A stretch of 64,000 bases of DNA. Origin: Psychrobacter sp. JCM 18901. Lineage in GTDB: Bacteria > Pseudomonadota > Gammaproteobacteria > Pseudomonadales > Moraxellaceae. The notes beneath the pieces are model-generated. The model made no database searches and was not told the origin of the DNA. It worked only from the letters and a program-made list of their open reading frames with translations. Numbering within the stretch: position 1 is the first letter of the stretch; each line of letters starts with the position of its first letter. The DNA is taken from NCBI RefSeq assembly GCF_000586435.1, contig NZ_BAWH01000001.1, forward strand, positions 310,001 to 374,000, in the 5' to 3' direction. Below are positions 10,592-21,467 of the stretch, piece after piece. A program made the translations under genes and the position numbers.

Positions 10592-11734
10592 TCATTCATT
10601 GATTGCTGTCGTAGGTTTATCTAATACTGCTTGATAGAGTAGCTCAGGCTTAGCATCTAATAAGCCACTACCAAATCCACGTAGCCACCAAACCAGCTGT
10701 GAGGTCAAATTAACAGTGGCTCTTACAGTAAGGGTGTTATCCTCATTTAGCATCACGGTTTGATCGTCATTAAGCTTACTTTCGGTCAGACTCTTACCAG
10801 CTTGCCTAGTAAACCTAAGCTCAACAGCGGTATTCTTGCCCCGCTCGTCCAATTCGCCAAACAGTGGGTGACTAAAGCCCATACTGCCTTCATCCAAATA
10901 CGTATCGAGTTGAAAGTTCTCCGGCGTTTTTGCAGCGGTTTCGAGAATCTCAACACTATCAAACCGATGTAAGGCAAAGGTGCGAATGGTGGCTTCTGGA
11001 TCGTCGGTACGAGTTGCCAGTAGATAGATAATCACGCCACGCTGGATAATCGCGATTGGATTTAGGATGTATTCGCTGGCTTGTAATTTGTTGCTACGAG
11101 TATAGCAAGCATGAATTTGCAGCTGATAAAATAGCGCGTGGTAAATATTGTCTTTACTGTCCAAATCTATATCTGGTGCGATGAGTGGCTGTGTGGCAGG
11201 CTCAATACGCACTCTGTCTATCCAAGAGTGGGTCACTTTGCTGTTCTTGAGCTGTCGCCGTGCTAAGTCAAACCAAGGAAATAATTCATCTAAGATAACA
11301 GGTGGCAGTAACTGGGTCAGATTGGCCTCGACCATATTAAAAGCAACCGCTTGTGATAAGTTCATATGCGGCAAACTTTGTAATGGGGCGTCTTCTTTCC
11401 AGCGCCAACCCTGAGGATTGGCATTGTTTTTTTCGATAGGGAAGCGTTTGGCAAGGGCGTTCAAATCGCGTTGGACAGTACGTAGGCTGATATCGAAGCC
11501 TGCCATCATCAGCTGCTCATAAATATGCGTGGTGCCTACCCAGCGATTGCGCTGCAGTTGTGATAGTACTTGCCATTGCCGAGCAGTCGTTGCCGCACCA
11601 TGTCGATTGTCACTAATATTGGCGGCATTGGCCTCTTTTGAGGTACCAGTGTCTACAGTTGCAAGCGCACTTGCCTGCTTACTAGGATTGGACTGAGCTT
11701 GGATGTTATCAGCATCAGTAGGATGTACAGTCAT
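10592..11734 (-). CDS. HTH-WYL domain transcriptional regulator
   Basis: Cytoplasmic regulator of 380 residues, intact. After a ~50-residue polar N-terminus, a DeoR/HTH_11-type winged helix spans ~50-115 (QVLSQLQRNRW ... ISLRTVQRDLNALAKRFPI). A WYL domain follows at ~200-260 (YILNPIAIIQRGVIIYLLATR) and a C-terminal WCX-like segment after it. WYL proteins sense nucleic-acid or other ligands and regulate nearby or distant genes. Neighbours are terD (same strand, downstream) and the Lon-related protease (upstream), so no target is obvious and nothing suggests a defence island. Confidence 0.85.
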   Translation of the reverse strand: MTVHPTDADNIQAQSNPSKQASALATVDTGTSKEANAANISDNRHGAATTARQWQVLSQLQRNRWVGTTHIYEQLMMAGFDISLRTVQRDLNALAKRFPIEKNNANPQGWRWKEDAPLQSLPHMNLSQAVAFNMVEANLTQLLPPVILDELFPWFDLARRQLKNSKVTHSWIDRVRIEPATQPLIAPDIDLDSKDNIYHALFYQLQIHACYTRSNKLQASEYILNPIAIIQRGVIIYLLATRTDDPEATIRTFALHRFDSVEILETAAKTPENFQLDTYLDEGSMGFSHPLFGELDERGKNTAVELRFTRQAGKSLTESKLNDDQTVMLNEDNTLTVRATVNLTSQLVWWLRGFGSGLLDAKPELLYQAVLDKPTTAINE

Positions 11735-11961
11735 TAAGAGATACCCTTTATGAAGTTACAAGTCGGTTTCTGGCACGATATTGCTCGATCAGGAAGCGTT
11801 AATCATCGCAGAAAAGCAGCGTAGCGTCTAGCGACGTTCATGCATGCGTATGTTTATTTGAAGGTTGCTATTCGATGGTTACTGTTCGATCTAGCCATAG
11901 ATATAACAATGAATCTAGTCGAACAGCAATGTGCGTACGTATCGGTAGTACCGTTTAAATT
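11735..11961. other. Intergenic region between the protease and WYL genes
   Basis: 227 bp downstream of the Lon-related protease and upstream of the WYL gene. No hairpin with a T run and no palindrome stands out; presumed promoter region of the WYL gene. Confidence 0.3.
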
Positions 11962-14808
11962 TTAATTGCCATCCTCATCGACAGCTGTTGTCTCAGTATC
12001 GTTTAGGGTGTTATCAATAGGCTTAGCATCGCTTTGCTTGTTACTTTCCTCGCTGCATTTCTCATCTTTACGCTTTTCTTTTATTCTCTGCCTTTCTTTT
12101 ATTCTCTTACCTTCTTTCTTTTGACGTTTTTCTTTACGCTTTTTCTTCGCTTTCTTTTTGGACTTTTCATCATCGATGTCATCAGTGTTTTCCTGGTTTT
12201 CATCCCACAGCATCAGACGGCTTAATACTTTGCCAAATAAAGTATCTTTACGATAACGGCCTTTCTTATTCATGGTGTCGATGGGCAAGCCAGTCATCAG
12301 CGTCAGGGCCTCACTGAGAGTATAGACGCCATAGATATGAAATTTGCCTCTATTTACTGCATCGATAATGTCGTCACGTAACATCAGTTGTTTGACATTG
12401 GCCATCGGAATGACGACGCCTTGATCGCCTGTTAGCTCTTGCTCGCGGCAGGCGTCGAAGAAACCTGCGATTTTGGCATTGATGCCACCGACTGCTTGTA
12501 CTTCGCCTAACTGGTTCATAGATCCAGTAATCGCGAGAGACTGATTGATAGGCACGTTTGCTAACGCGGATAGCAATGCACAGCCTTCGCTCACAGTGCA
12601 CTATCGCCATCGATTTGTGCGTAGCTTTGCTCGAACGCCAGTGAGGCACTAAAGTTCAGTGCATGATGTTGACTAAACAGCGCGCGCAAATAGCTGGTCA
12701 TAATCAGCATGCCTTTGGCGTGTAAACTACCACCCAAGTCTACATCACGCTCAATATCAAGAATTTCACCTGTGCCAATATTGGGCTGAATGACCGCAGT
12801 AAGCCGTGCTGGCATGCCAAACTCACTATCAGCATAACTGACCACAGTAAGCGCATTAACTTGTCCGATAGCATCGCCTTGCGTCTGGATCAGCTGTTGG
12901 CCGTTTTTAAGCTCATCCCAGTACAGATCGCGCAAATATCCTGAACGCTCATCCATATCATCGATTGCTTGAGTGACATGATCTGCCGTTACCATATCAT
13001 CGCTATTTAAACGCGCGTGACGGTTTGATTCATGCAATAGTTTAATCAATAAGTCACTGTGTAGGCTCAAACGGTCTTGCTCTTCAGCTTGCAAGCTTAA
13101 ATGCTCAAGTAGCGTGGCCTGCGCACTACTATCAAACGGGTAAAGGTTGGCGTAGTCAATGATATCGGCCATTTTTGCGACCAGTGCCAATTCATGCTCA
13201 ATGGTACGAGGCACATCGTCATGAAAATCAGCTCGGACTTTGAATACTGCATCAAATTCAGGCTCAAGCTCTAGCAGCTCGTAATATAAATCTGCTTCCC
13301 CTAACAAGATAACCTTGATATCTAAATCAATAGGCGCTGGTGAGAGAGACAAGCTACCGGTTAGCGTCAGCATTTGCTCTAGACTTGATAGTTTAATTTT
13401 CCGTGATTGCAGGGCGCGCTTTAAGCCTTGCCATGCATAAGGATGCTCAAGGACGTGGCTGGCTTCTAACAGTAAATAGCCGCCATTAGCGCGATGTAGA
13501 GCACCTGCACGAATCATACTCACGTCAGTGGTTACTGTGCCTAATTGGGTGATTTGTTCGACATGCCCCAATAAATTGAGATGGGTTGGCAAATCCTCAA
13601 AGACACGGGTGCGCCACTGTCAGGTGTGTGACTGACAATAACATTTACTGCATAACGACTGGGCGTCGTAGCCAACACTGCCGTCACAAACTCCTCATCA
13701 TCGCCATTGACGATACGCTCTACGTGAGTGACCATGTCATCAAATACAGTCTTGAGATATTCTACGACAAGTGGATGAGTCGCAAACTGCTCATAAATAG
13801 GAGTAAATAATGGTTGTAAAGCACGTTGAGCAATACTACGATGTAATGCCTCTATCTCATCGTTGGCTTCGTCTTCTAATTGCTCTAAAGCAATGGTCAA
13901 TTGACTCAGTCGCTTTTGCATATGGTTCTTTTGTACAAAGTTATTCAGCTCAGCTTCATACTCATTATTGCCATATGTAGAACCTTTGTTTTCCTTACTT
14001 TCAGTGTTTTCATCGCTCAAAATGTTAACTTTTTCGCTATCATCGAGCTTTTCTGAATCTTGACGATTGCTAGGTATTTTTATTTGCTTGTCATCATCGC
14101 TATTACTTTCTGTAGGCAGTTGACTAGGATGAACAAATACTGCTTTATTATCGAACGAGCGAAACGTTAATGCTAGGTCATATTGTTTGCCTTCAGCATT
14201 AAGCGCGTCATAGGCATGACTTTCTTTTTGATGAGTACTGTTTTTGATGGCTTCGATTTTGCTTTGGTATTGATCGCTACGAAAGCGTTGGCTTAAACGC
14301 TTTTTTTGCTTGCTGCCATAAGTTATTAACTTGCTTCTGTAATAGCGAGGCTTGACCAGCTGGTAGACGCAGCGCCAATGGTGTGCGTGGATCGGTAAAG
14401 TTATGCACATATACCCAATCATCAGGCGTCGGTGCGTCGGCGGCAATACGCGTCAAAAGACGACTAATCACAGTACGTTTGCCCAAACCGTTTTCACCAG
14501 CGGCAAACACATGATAACCACTGGCTTTAATATCCAGCGCTGTATGTAATGCTTTAAGCGCGCGTTGTTGACCGAAGCCCACATCTAAGTCGGGCGCCGT
14601 GCGTGTGTCTGTAGGCAATTCATCAGGGTCGCTATAGCGTTTTAATTGCTCAGCGGAAATGCGACAATTTTGCTGAACTTCTGTGAAGATAGGGTTTGGG
14701 GTATCAGGTGCTGTTTGCTTAGTGTTTTTTTGTATCGGTAGCAGGTACTATCATATTGTTAGCGTCTTTTGATACTTGCGATATAGGGGTGTAGGGTTGT
14801 TCTGTCAT
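11962..14808 (-). CDS. Lon-related ATP-dependent protease (four frameshifts)
   Basis: LonB-like cytoplasmic AAA+ Ser-Lys protease, about 948 residues when repaired (family about 800). ATG at 14808. The N-terminal P-loop reads FAAGENGLGKRTV and the protease domain has the catalytic Ser in DGDSA and a later ITGSMNQLGEVQAVGGINAKI strand. Breaks: A7 on the coding strand at 14725-14731 and 14301-14307 (six expected), a lost base near 13604 (PVVFEDLPTHLN restored) and another near 12595 (GDSASVSEGCALL restored). The middle holds a long Asp/Ser/Lys/Glu-rich insertion, and the C-terminus a very basic tail of ~80 residues rich in KKKAKKKRKEK-type runs, then acidic. Four separate hits across one conserved protein argue for sequence errors, not decay. 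Confidence 0.88.
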
Positions 14809-15167
14809 AGGCGTTTGAAAAATCATCTTAAAAAGTATTAAAGGAATATGAAAAGTGATTGGTTTTATCTGTTCATGCGTATTCTGAGTTTTTTTTATAA
14901 TCAATCATGACATCTTACAAGATATAGTCACCTATTAGCGAAGTCATTAAGCGCAGTTTTGTATCATATTTAGACAAATGCTTGAGTAAAACTGGTAAAA
15001 AACGAATGAATTAATCAACGAATTGGAGGCAATCAAAGCAGAATAACGCCTCATGATCAGCGTAGATAGTATAAGATGTCCCACATTGGCGCAATCTGCA
15101 ACTATTCAATGGGCAGACTGCATGATAAAATAAACGGTTCACAAGTCAAAACTGGATAACTCGTTGT
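14809..15167. other. Divergent intergenic region protease / rsmG
   Basis: About 359 bp between divergently transcribed genes, presumably with both promoters. I see no convincing hexamer pair, palindrome or RNA gene. Confidence 0.3.
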
Positions 15168-15884
15168 ATGTCAGCTTCCGCTAAAAACTCTTCATCGTCT
15201 GCTAGTGCGGGTAATATCAATATTGATCCGACTGGTTTCGTAAAGCTTGGTGCGCAACTGCCAAAGCTGGCTAATATCTTGGCGCAAGCGATAAATGAGC
15301 TGGGTCTGCCGTTAAGTGAAACGCAGCAGCGCACGTTATTATTGTACTTAGACCAGCTTTTATTATGGAATAAAGCGTATAATCTGACCGCGATCACTGA
15401 TCCAGAAGAAGCGCTGATCAAGCATGTGATAGATTGTTTGTCTATTATAACGCATTTACCCGCCGGATCGTTGCTAGATATCGGCACGGGAGCAGGGTTG
15501 CCAGCAGTTATTATTGCCATTTGTCAGCCTGAGCGCCAGTGTACTGCGCTTGATAGCAATCAGAAGAAAATTCGCTTTATTAAGCAAATCAGCAGCGAGC
15601 TTGGCCTGAGTAATATGCAGCCGATCGCGTCGCGTATTGAAGCGCATGAAGCCAGTTATGCTGTGGTGACATCACGAGCGTTTGCCAGTTTGATAGATTT
15701 TGTAGAAGTAGCGCAGCCAAGATTAGCAGGTGCCGGCTTCTTATGTGCTATGAAAGGCAAAGTCCCGAGTGAGGAAGAGCTGCAAGCACTTGATAGTGAT
15801 TGGCGTATCAAAACCATTAAACTGACGGTGCCACGTTTGCACGACAGTCGTCATTTAATCGAAATGTCTGCCAAAGATAGTTAA
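15168..15884 (+). CDS. rsmG: 16S rRNA (guanine527-N7)-methyltransferase
   Basis: RsmG (GidB) methylates N7 of G527 in 16S rRNA using SAM. It has 238 residues, with about 30 extra at the N-terminus compared with E. coli (207). SAM motif I is SLLDIGTGAGLPAVIIAI at ~residues 100-118; the entry motif LLLWNKAYNLTAI is characteristic, as is VTSRAFASL. parA and parB follow, the conserved gidB-parA-parB order. A hairpin plus T run just after the stop suggests that parAB also has its own promoter. Intact frame. Confidence 0.95.
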   Translation: MSASAKNSSSSASAGNINIDPTGFVKLGAQLPKLANILAQAINELGLPLSETQQRTLLLYLDQLLLWNKAYNLTAITDPEEALIKHVIDCLSIITHLPAGSLLDIGTGAGLPAVIIAICQPERQCTALDSNQKKIRFIKQISSELGLSNMQPIASRIEAHEASYAVVTSRAFASLIDFVEVAQPRLAGAGFLCAMKGKVPSEEELQALDSDWRIKTIKLTVPRLHDSRHLIEMSAKDS

Positions 15885-15907
15885 ATCATAAATACTTCGC
15901 AGTCATG

Positions 15908-15926
15908 AAACAGGCACTGTTTTTTT
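15908..15926 (+). terminator. Likely rsmG terminator
   Basis: AAACAG-GCA-CTGTTT hairpin running into further T residues, 24 bp after the rsmG stop. The stem is short (6 bp) and mostly A/T, so only moderate confidence. Confidence 0.5.
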
Positions 15927-15977
15927 GTGAAACACAGTTTACGTCTGTATCTAAATGACATAGTATTTAAAAGCATT

Positions 15978-16008
15978 TAAAATGCTCGACTGCAAACTGA
16001 GCATTTTA
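15978..16008. repeat. Inverted repeat upstream of parA
   Basis: Perfect 10-bp arms TAAAATGCTC / GAGCATTTTA around an 11-nt loop. The left arm overlaps a smaller palindrome (GCATTT-A-AAATGC). It lies ~115 bp upstream of the parA start. It could be an operator, a cruciform or a terminator without a T tract. Confidence 0.5.
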
Positions 16009-16123
16009 GACCATAAATTGCTTATTTTTAAATACTGAGCGAGTGTCGCTGTACAAGATTGAACAAAAATAATCGTACCAACCGAGTCAAAAGTAATAGA
16101 CCCTAATAAAGTTGAGTGAGTGT

Positions 16124-16903
16124 ATGGAAATCATAGCAATTGCGAATCAAAAAGGCGGTGTGGGTAAAACCACAACGGCAATAAATTTGACCGCCAGCTT
16201 GGCCGCTAAACGCAAGCATGTACTGCTGATTGACTTAGACCCACAAGGTAATGCGACCAGTGGTACAGGTGTTGACAAAAACGAGTTAGATCTTACCATA
16301 GCGGACGTTTTGCTAGATGGTGTCGCGCTGTCTGAAGCAATCGTTGCTAGTCCTGCTGGATTCGATGTCATCGGTGCTAATCGCGATTTGGCTGGCATGG
16401 ACATTACGCTAATGAGTAAGACGGATAGTCATGAACTGTTTAAAACCGCCATGGCCGAATTGGTTAACGATCAGGTATCCACACAAAAACAGCCATACGA
16501 TTATGTGATAATCGATTGTGCGCCTAGTTTGAATCTACTGACGATTAATGCGTTGGTTGCTACGGATAGTGTGATTATCCCTATGCAGTGTGAGTATTAT
16601 GCACTAGAAGGGTTGGCTGACTTATCACAAACGATTGAACGCCTTACAGAGTTGAATCCTAAGCTGTATATTCGCGGTGTGGTCAGAACGCTATTTGATG
16701 CGCGTAATACGCTTGCTCGTGATGTCTCTACTGAGCTAGAAGCGCATTTTGGCGATATCATGTACAAGACTCATATTCCAAGGAATATTCGCTTAGCAGA
16801 AGCACCTGCGCACGGCTTACCAGTTATTGCGTATGAGAGATGGTCAAAAGGTGCACGCGCGTATCAAAAGCTGGCTGCTGAAGTGATGAAACAAAGCAGC
16901 TAG
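16124..16903 (+). CDS. parA: Chromosome-partitioning ATPase ParA
   Basis: Soj/ParA Walker ATPase, 259 residues from the ATG at 16124 (an in-frame GTG lies 12 nt upstream). Deviant Walker A KGGVGKTTT is at residues ~10-18, Walker A' is LLIDLDPQGNAT and Walker B is YVIIDCAPSLN. It works with ParB, encoded 157 bp downstream, to segregate the chromosome origin region. Intact frame. The stretch before the start is A+T-rich and carries the inverted repeat at 15978-16008. Confidence 0.96.
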   Translation: MEIIAIANQKGGVGKTTTAINLTASLAAKRKHVLLIDLDPQGNATSGTGVDKNELDLTIADVLLDGVALSEAIVASPAGFDVIGANRDLAGMDITLMSKTDSHELFKTAMAELVNDQVSTQKQPYDYVIIDCAPSLNLLTINALVATDSVIIPMQCEYYALEGLADLSQTIERLTELNPKLYIRGVVRTLFDARNTLARDVSTELEAHFGDIMYKTHIPRNIRLAEAPAHGLPVIAYERWSKGARAYQKLAAEVMKQSS

Positions 16904-17060
16904 TTTTTATCTAAAGTTCTTACAAAGGATTTTTAGATAAAAAGTGTCACTGATCAAGACAGTAAATGAATAGCATAAGCATAGAGCACTTAACATTGTA
17001 TTTAGTAAGCCGCATCAGTAATCAATTGGCTTTTATTTTAGCGTTAGAGGATAGGTAATC

Positions 17061-18229
17061 ATGGCGAAGAAAAGAGGATTGGCTGCTAATCGGGCTTAGA
17101 TGCCTTATTAGGGTCAATCAAAAAAGAAAAGCAAATTACCGCCTCTGCCTTGCAAGACGACATGGTGGCGCGTGAAAATGCTACGCCAGATGCTAATGTT
17201 CCTGTAGAGACTAATGCGCCTGTAGATACTGTGTCCACAGATATAGCGCCTGATATCACTTCGACAAAAGCCAGTAAAAAATCATCTGCGAAGACTACTG
17301 ATAACGATACTGCTAGTGAGAATAGCACTCGCGCGCCACGTTCATCTCGTGCTACCAGCAAGGCGTCGCTCAACAAATCACGTGGCAATAGTGCAGATAC
17401 GAGTGCAACCGAAGATCAGATTAGCCTTGTGCAGATTGATGTCACACGCTTGCAAGCAGGTAAGTACCAGCCTCGTCGTGATATGAGTGAGACAGCACTT
17501 GCAGAGTTGGCGTCTTCTATTGAGCAGCATGGCGTGATGCAGCCTATCGTTATCCGCCCGCTATTGGCAAATGAAGATAAGAGTGAAGCATTTGTCACTC
17601 ATGAAATTATCGCTGGTGAACGCCGCTGGCGCGCTGCAAAAATGGCAGGAAAAGCGGTTATCCCTGCGATTGAGCGTGCTTTATCTGATGAGTTGGCGAT
17701 TGCCCTAGCATTGATTGAAAACATCCAGCGCGAAGACTTATCAGTGATTGAGCAGGCAGCAGCATTGCAGCGCTTTCATACGGAATTTGGCATGAGTCAT
17801 GCCATGATTGCTGAAGTCGTTGGCAAGGCGCGTACGACAGTATCGAATCTACTTCGTTTAAATCAGCTGCATGATACAGTAAAAGACCATTTAGCCAACA
17901 GTGCGCTAGATATGGGTCATGCTCGTACACTTTTAGCATTGTCCTCTGAACAACAACCTATCATCGCGCAAAAGATTATCGATGGCGGTATGACCGTGCG
18001 AGAAGCTGAAAAATTGGTCAAGTCAATCTTGCAGCCAGCGCCCAAGATCAGCCGTGCTGAACAAGCGCAATCTCGTGATGTAGAGCGTTTGACCCAAAGA
18101 CTGACTGATATGCTGGGCGCCGAAGTCAAACTCAAACATAAAAAAGATGGTCAAGGTAGTGTTGAGATATTTTTCCACAATCAAGATCAATTGGCTGCGT
18201 TGATTAAACATATAGAAGCTCAGGCTTAA
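17061..18229 (+). CDS. parB: Chromosome-partitioning protein ParB (frameshifted near start)
   Basis: ParB/Spo0J CTPase and parS-binding protein, about 389 residues. The true start is ATG at 17061 (MAKKRGLAANRGLDALLGSIKK), the canonical ParA-stimulating N-terminus. A lost G near 17092 (CGGGCTTAG for CGGGGCTTAG) puts a stop in the observed frame. Residues ~30-115 are an unusually long Thr/Ser/Ala/Asp-rich disordered linker. The ParB N-terminal CTP-binding domain follows (PRRDMSE, GERRWRAAKMAG, ENIQREDLSVIEQA), then the HTH (VGKARTTVSNLLRLNQL, MGHARTLLAL) and a C-terminal dimerisation region. Functionally paired with parA. Confidence 0.94.
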
Positions 18230-18314
18230 TAACGTTTGCGAGTTAGCCGTATCTATCCAAATGCTAAGTCGCCTCTGAACATTTATTTTTGCAAAAATAT
18301 GGAAGAGAGTGGGT

Positions 18315-19040
18315 ATGTGGGAGTTGGTAAAAGCAGGTGGCTGGCTAATGACACCTATCGTGGTCTGTTCTATATTGGCTTTGGTTATCATCATTGAACG
18401 TAGCCATACGCTACAGTTTAACAAAGTCGCTCCTAGCAGGTTGCGCGAACAACTAATAACTCGTTTACGTGAAAATGGCGATATTGGTCGCACACAGTTG
18501 ATGAATGTAAAAGAGAAGACGGCACTTGGCGATATCTTGGCAACGGGGTTGCTATATCGTCAGTACGGGCTAGAGTCGATGACGATGCACATGCAAAACC
18601 GTGCCAGCGTCCAAGTTCATCAGTTAGAAAAAAACATCAATATGTTAGGAACTATCGGTGCGATAGCTCCGTTGCTTGGCCTGTTAGGTACGGTACTAGG
18701 GATCATCTCGTCATTCTTAGCGATTACCGATGGTGCCATGCAAGATCCGACGATGCTAGCCGCTGGTGTATCACAGGCACTAATCACTACTGCTGCTGGT
18801 ATGATCGTTGCTATCCCTGCGCTGGTTGCTTATCGTTATTTTCAGCGCCGTATCATTGATATAAATGCTCAGTTTGAGACTCAAGCAGGGCTTATGATTC
18901 AAGAGCTGTATGATTATCATTTGCTTGCTAGTGCGCAGTCATCTACAGCTTCTAGCCGTCTGTCAATAGAAGATAGTATTGTGCAAGAACGTTCATTCGG
19001 TGGGTTGGATTCGGATAAGACTAGCATAGCGGCAGTGTAG
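18315..19040 (+). CDS. exbB: ExbB/TolQ family proton-channel protein
   Basis: Inner-membrane MotA/TolQ/ExbB component, 241 residues from the ATG at 18315 (GGAAGAGAG upstream). A first TM helix lies near the N-terminus (TPIVVCSILALVIII), with two more in the conserved core (GAIAPLLGLLGTVLGIISSF and LITTAAGMIVAIPALVAY). With ExbD it harvests proton motive force for TonB-dependent transport. A run of seven A at 18628-18634 keeps the frame (QLEKNINM). Followed by exbD, msbA and lpxK, suggesting an envelope operon. tonB is not adjacent, so a role other than iron uptake is possible. Confidence 0.92.
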   Translation: MWELVKAGGWLMTPIVVCSILALVIIIERSHTLQFNKVAPSRLREQLITRLRENGDIGRTQLMNVKEKTALGDILATGLLYRQYGLESMTMHMQNRASVQVHQLEKNINMLGTIGAIAPLLGLLGTVLGIISSFLAITDGAMQDPTMLAAGVSQALITTAAGMIVAIPALVAYRYFQRRIIDINAQFETQAGLMIQELYDYHLLASAQSSTASSRLSIEDSIVQERSFGGLDSDKTSIAAV

Positions 19041-19105
19041 TCAATGCGGTTTTAAAGAATAGAAATCTTGAGCCTATACATGGTAGCTGAATTAAAGAGA
19101 TTGAT

Positions 19106-19537
19106 ATGCGTTTTAGAAAACCAACGGTTGAACCACTTGAAATTAATCTAACACCGATGATTGATTGTTTACTGTTTTTGATTGTGTTTTTATTACTTGC
19201 TACCTCATTTAATCACTTTAGTCGTTTAAATATTATCCTTCCTGAAGCGGAAGGTGTCGCACTGACAAAACAAAACAACAGTATCGAAGTAGCTGTGCAA
19301 GAAGATGGTAGCTATTTGGTCAACGGCATTACACTTGCTAGTAGCAATGAGGCTGAACTGACCAGTATGTTGCAGCAAGAGGCGGGCAGCAATCGCGATA
19401 TGTTATTTGTCATTGCAGCGGATGCCAATGCGACGCATCAGTCTGTGGTACGAGTAATGGATATCGCTGGAAAGCTCGGATTTTTGAATTTAAACATTAG
19501 TACAGTGGTGCCACTTGGCCAAACGCTGCCGCAATAA
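19106..19537 (+). CDS. exbD: ExbD/TolR family protein
   Basis: Partner of ExbB, 143 residues. One N-terminal TM helix contains the proton-carrying Asp (INLTPMIDCLLFLIVFLLLATSF); the remainder is periplasmic, with NNSIEVAVQEDGSYLVNG and a C-terminal DANATHQSVVRVMDIAGKLG fold typical of TolR/ExbD. It lies 65 bp after exbB and 75 bp before msbA. Intact. Confidence 0.93.
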   Translation: MRFRKPTVEPLEINLTPMIDCLLFLIVFLLLATSFNHFSRLNIILPEAEGVALTKQNNSIEVAVQEDGSYLVNGITLASSNEAELTSMLQQEAGSNRDMLFVIAADANATHQSVVRVMDIAGKLGFLNLNISTVVPLGQTLPQ

Positions 19538-19612
19538 AATATATAGCCTTATCATCATAAAACTGTGTGACACACAGCCCATTCATACCACGATACCCAA
19601 ATTGAGGCTTTT

Positions 19613-21401
19613 ATGAGCCAAGCTTATTTACCTGACTCTAAAAAATCTTCTGATAAAAATGCATCGGCAGTATCGCCCATTACGCCTAAGAGTAAGACAC
19701 TATTACGCTTATTAAGGTATTTAAAGCCTTACTGGTGGGCATTGCTATTGACAGCGTTAGGTTTTGCAATTAATGCAGGGACAGAGATTTGGACTGCCAA
19801 GCTTCTGCAATATATTACTGATGCTATCAATCAAAATGATCGAAGCAAACAAACCTTATTTCCGCTATTGATTATATTGCTATTCTTTGTGCGCGGGGTT
19901 GGTAGTTTTTTTGGGTAACTATTACTCTGCATTGGTCTCACGCAACTTAGTCTATGAGCTACGTGTAGAAGTTTTCAATAAATTACTGCGCTTGCCTAGT
20001 TCATTTTATTTGGCCAATCCAGCCGGTACGATTTCATCGAAATTGATATTTGATGTTGAGCAAGTCACGGCCGCCAGTACAGACTCAATGAAGACTTTGC
20101 TGCGTGATGGTTTGACCGTTGTCGCATTGATCGGTTTTTTGTTCTATAGCAATTGGCGTCTAACGCTTATTTTGTTTATTGTCCTACCACCAATACTATG
20201 GCTGGTGCGCATTGCGTCAAAGCGCTATCTTAAGCTCTCAAAAGGTATCCAAGAGACGATGGGTAATGTCAGTCACATTACCAATGAAGTCATCGGCGGC
20301 TATCAAGTGGTCAAAAATTACGGCGGTCAATCATACGAGTCAGCACGTTTTGACAAGACATCGAAGAAAAATCTACGCCAAGGTATGAAGGTAGTTGTTA
20401 CCAATAGTATTAATACGCCAGCCGTACAGCTGTTGATGGCGATTGCGATGGCCGTTGTCGTCTGGCTTGCGCTGCGACCTGCAGTAATAGATGATATTTC
20501 AGCAGGTGAGTTCATCTCTTACATTGCAGCTGCAGGGTTATTGAGTAAGCCAGTACGTTCGCTGACTGATATTAATCAGAAGCTGCAAAAAGGTCTGGCT
20601 GCTGGTGAGTCGATTTTTGCGCTACTTGATGAGCCAGAAGAGGAAGATACAGGCACAATCAGTAAAGCGCTATCAGGGCAAATGTCGTTAGACAATATCA
20701 GCTTGGTTTATCCAGATTCGACGGTGGCTCTACGTGACTTTACCTTGAACATCAAAGCAGGCGAGACAGTTGCATTAGTAGGGCGAAGTGGCGCGGGCAA
20801 GTCGTCATTGGTTAATTTATTAACACGAACTCTAGAGACTTCCTCAGGGCAAATCACACTAGATGGCATGCCAATCGAAGACATTAAGTTAGAGAGTCTG
20901 CGTGCCCAGATTGCAATGGTGAACCAGCAGGTAGTATTGTTTAATACCACCGTATTTAATAATATTGCTTATGGCAGCCTAGCTGACAAGACTCAAGCTG
21001 AGGTTGAACAAGCCGCAAAAGATGCCTTCGCTCATGACTTTATTATGAAAATGCCAAATGGCTATCAGAGTGAAATTGGTGCTGAAGGGTTGCAACTATC
21101 TGGTGGTCAGCGTCAGCGTTTATCTATTGCTCGCGCATTACTAAAGGATGCACCGATTCTAATTTTAGACGAAGCCACCAGCGCGCTGGATAATGAGTCT
21201 GAGTATTATATCCAGCAAGCGCTCGATAATGTGATGAAAGACCGCACCACACTGGTCATTGCCCATCGCCTGACGACTATCGAATCAGCGGATCGTATTG
21301 CTGTGATGGATGGTGGCCAGATTGTTGAGTTAGGAACGCATAATGAGCTAATGCAGCTACAAGGCCACTATGCGCAAATGTATGCTCGAGATTTTGAGTA
21401 G
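19613..21401 (+). CDS. msbA: Lipid A export ABC transporter MsbA (frameshifted)
   Basis: Homodimeric flippase that moves lipid A-core across the inner membrane, about 595 residues. The six-helix exporter domain covers ~30-330 and the ATPase domain has Walker A GRSGAGKSSL, signature LSGGQRQR and Walker B ILILDEATSALD. A run of seven T at 19906-19912 puts a stop after SFFG; read as six it gives SFLGNYYSALVSRNLVYEL, the expected sequence. lpxK follows 66 bp downstream, the usual msbA-lpxK pairing. The protein is normally essential, so a true frameshift would be hard to tolerate. Confidence 0.95.
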
Positions 21402-21467
21402 TCAGTTTAGAAGTTTTTAGCCAATTTTCACGCAGCCATGAACCAATAAGATAAGCGACATTGATTA

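Noticed and set aside
10592..11734. WYL regulator plus TerD as part of a phage-defence island
   Set aside because: No nuclease, methylase, toxin or other defence gene is near; neighbours are housekeeping genes.
15918..15934. A partial parS-like sequence, TGTTTTTTTGTGAAACA, upstream of parA
   Set aside because: Only the right half matches the parS consensus; the left half is a T run and the length is one base off. It is better explained as an rsmG terminator tract.
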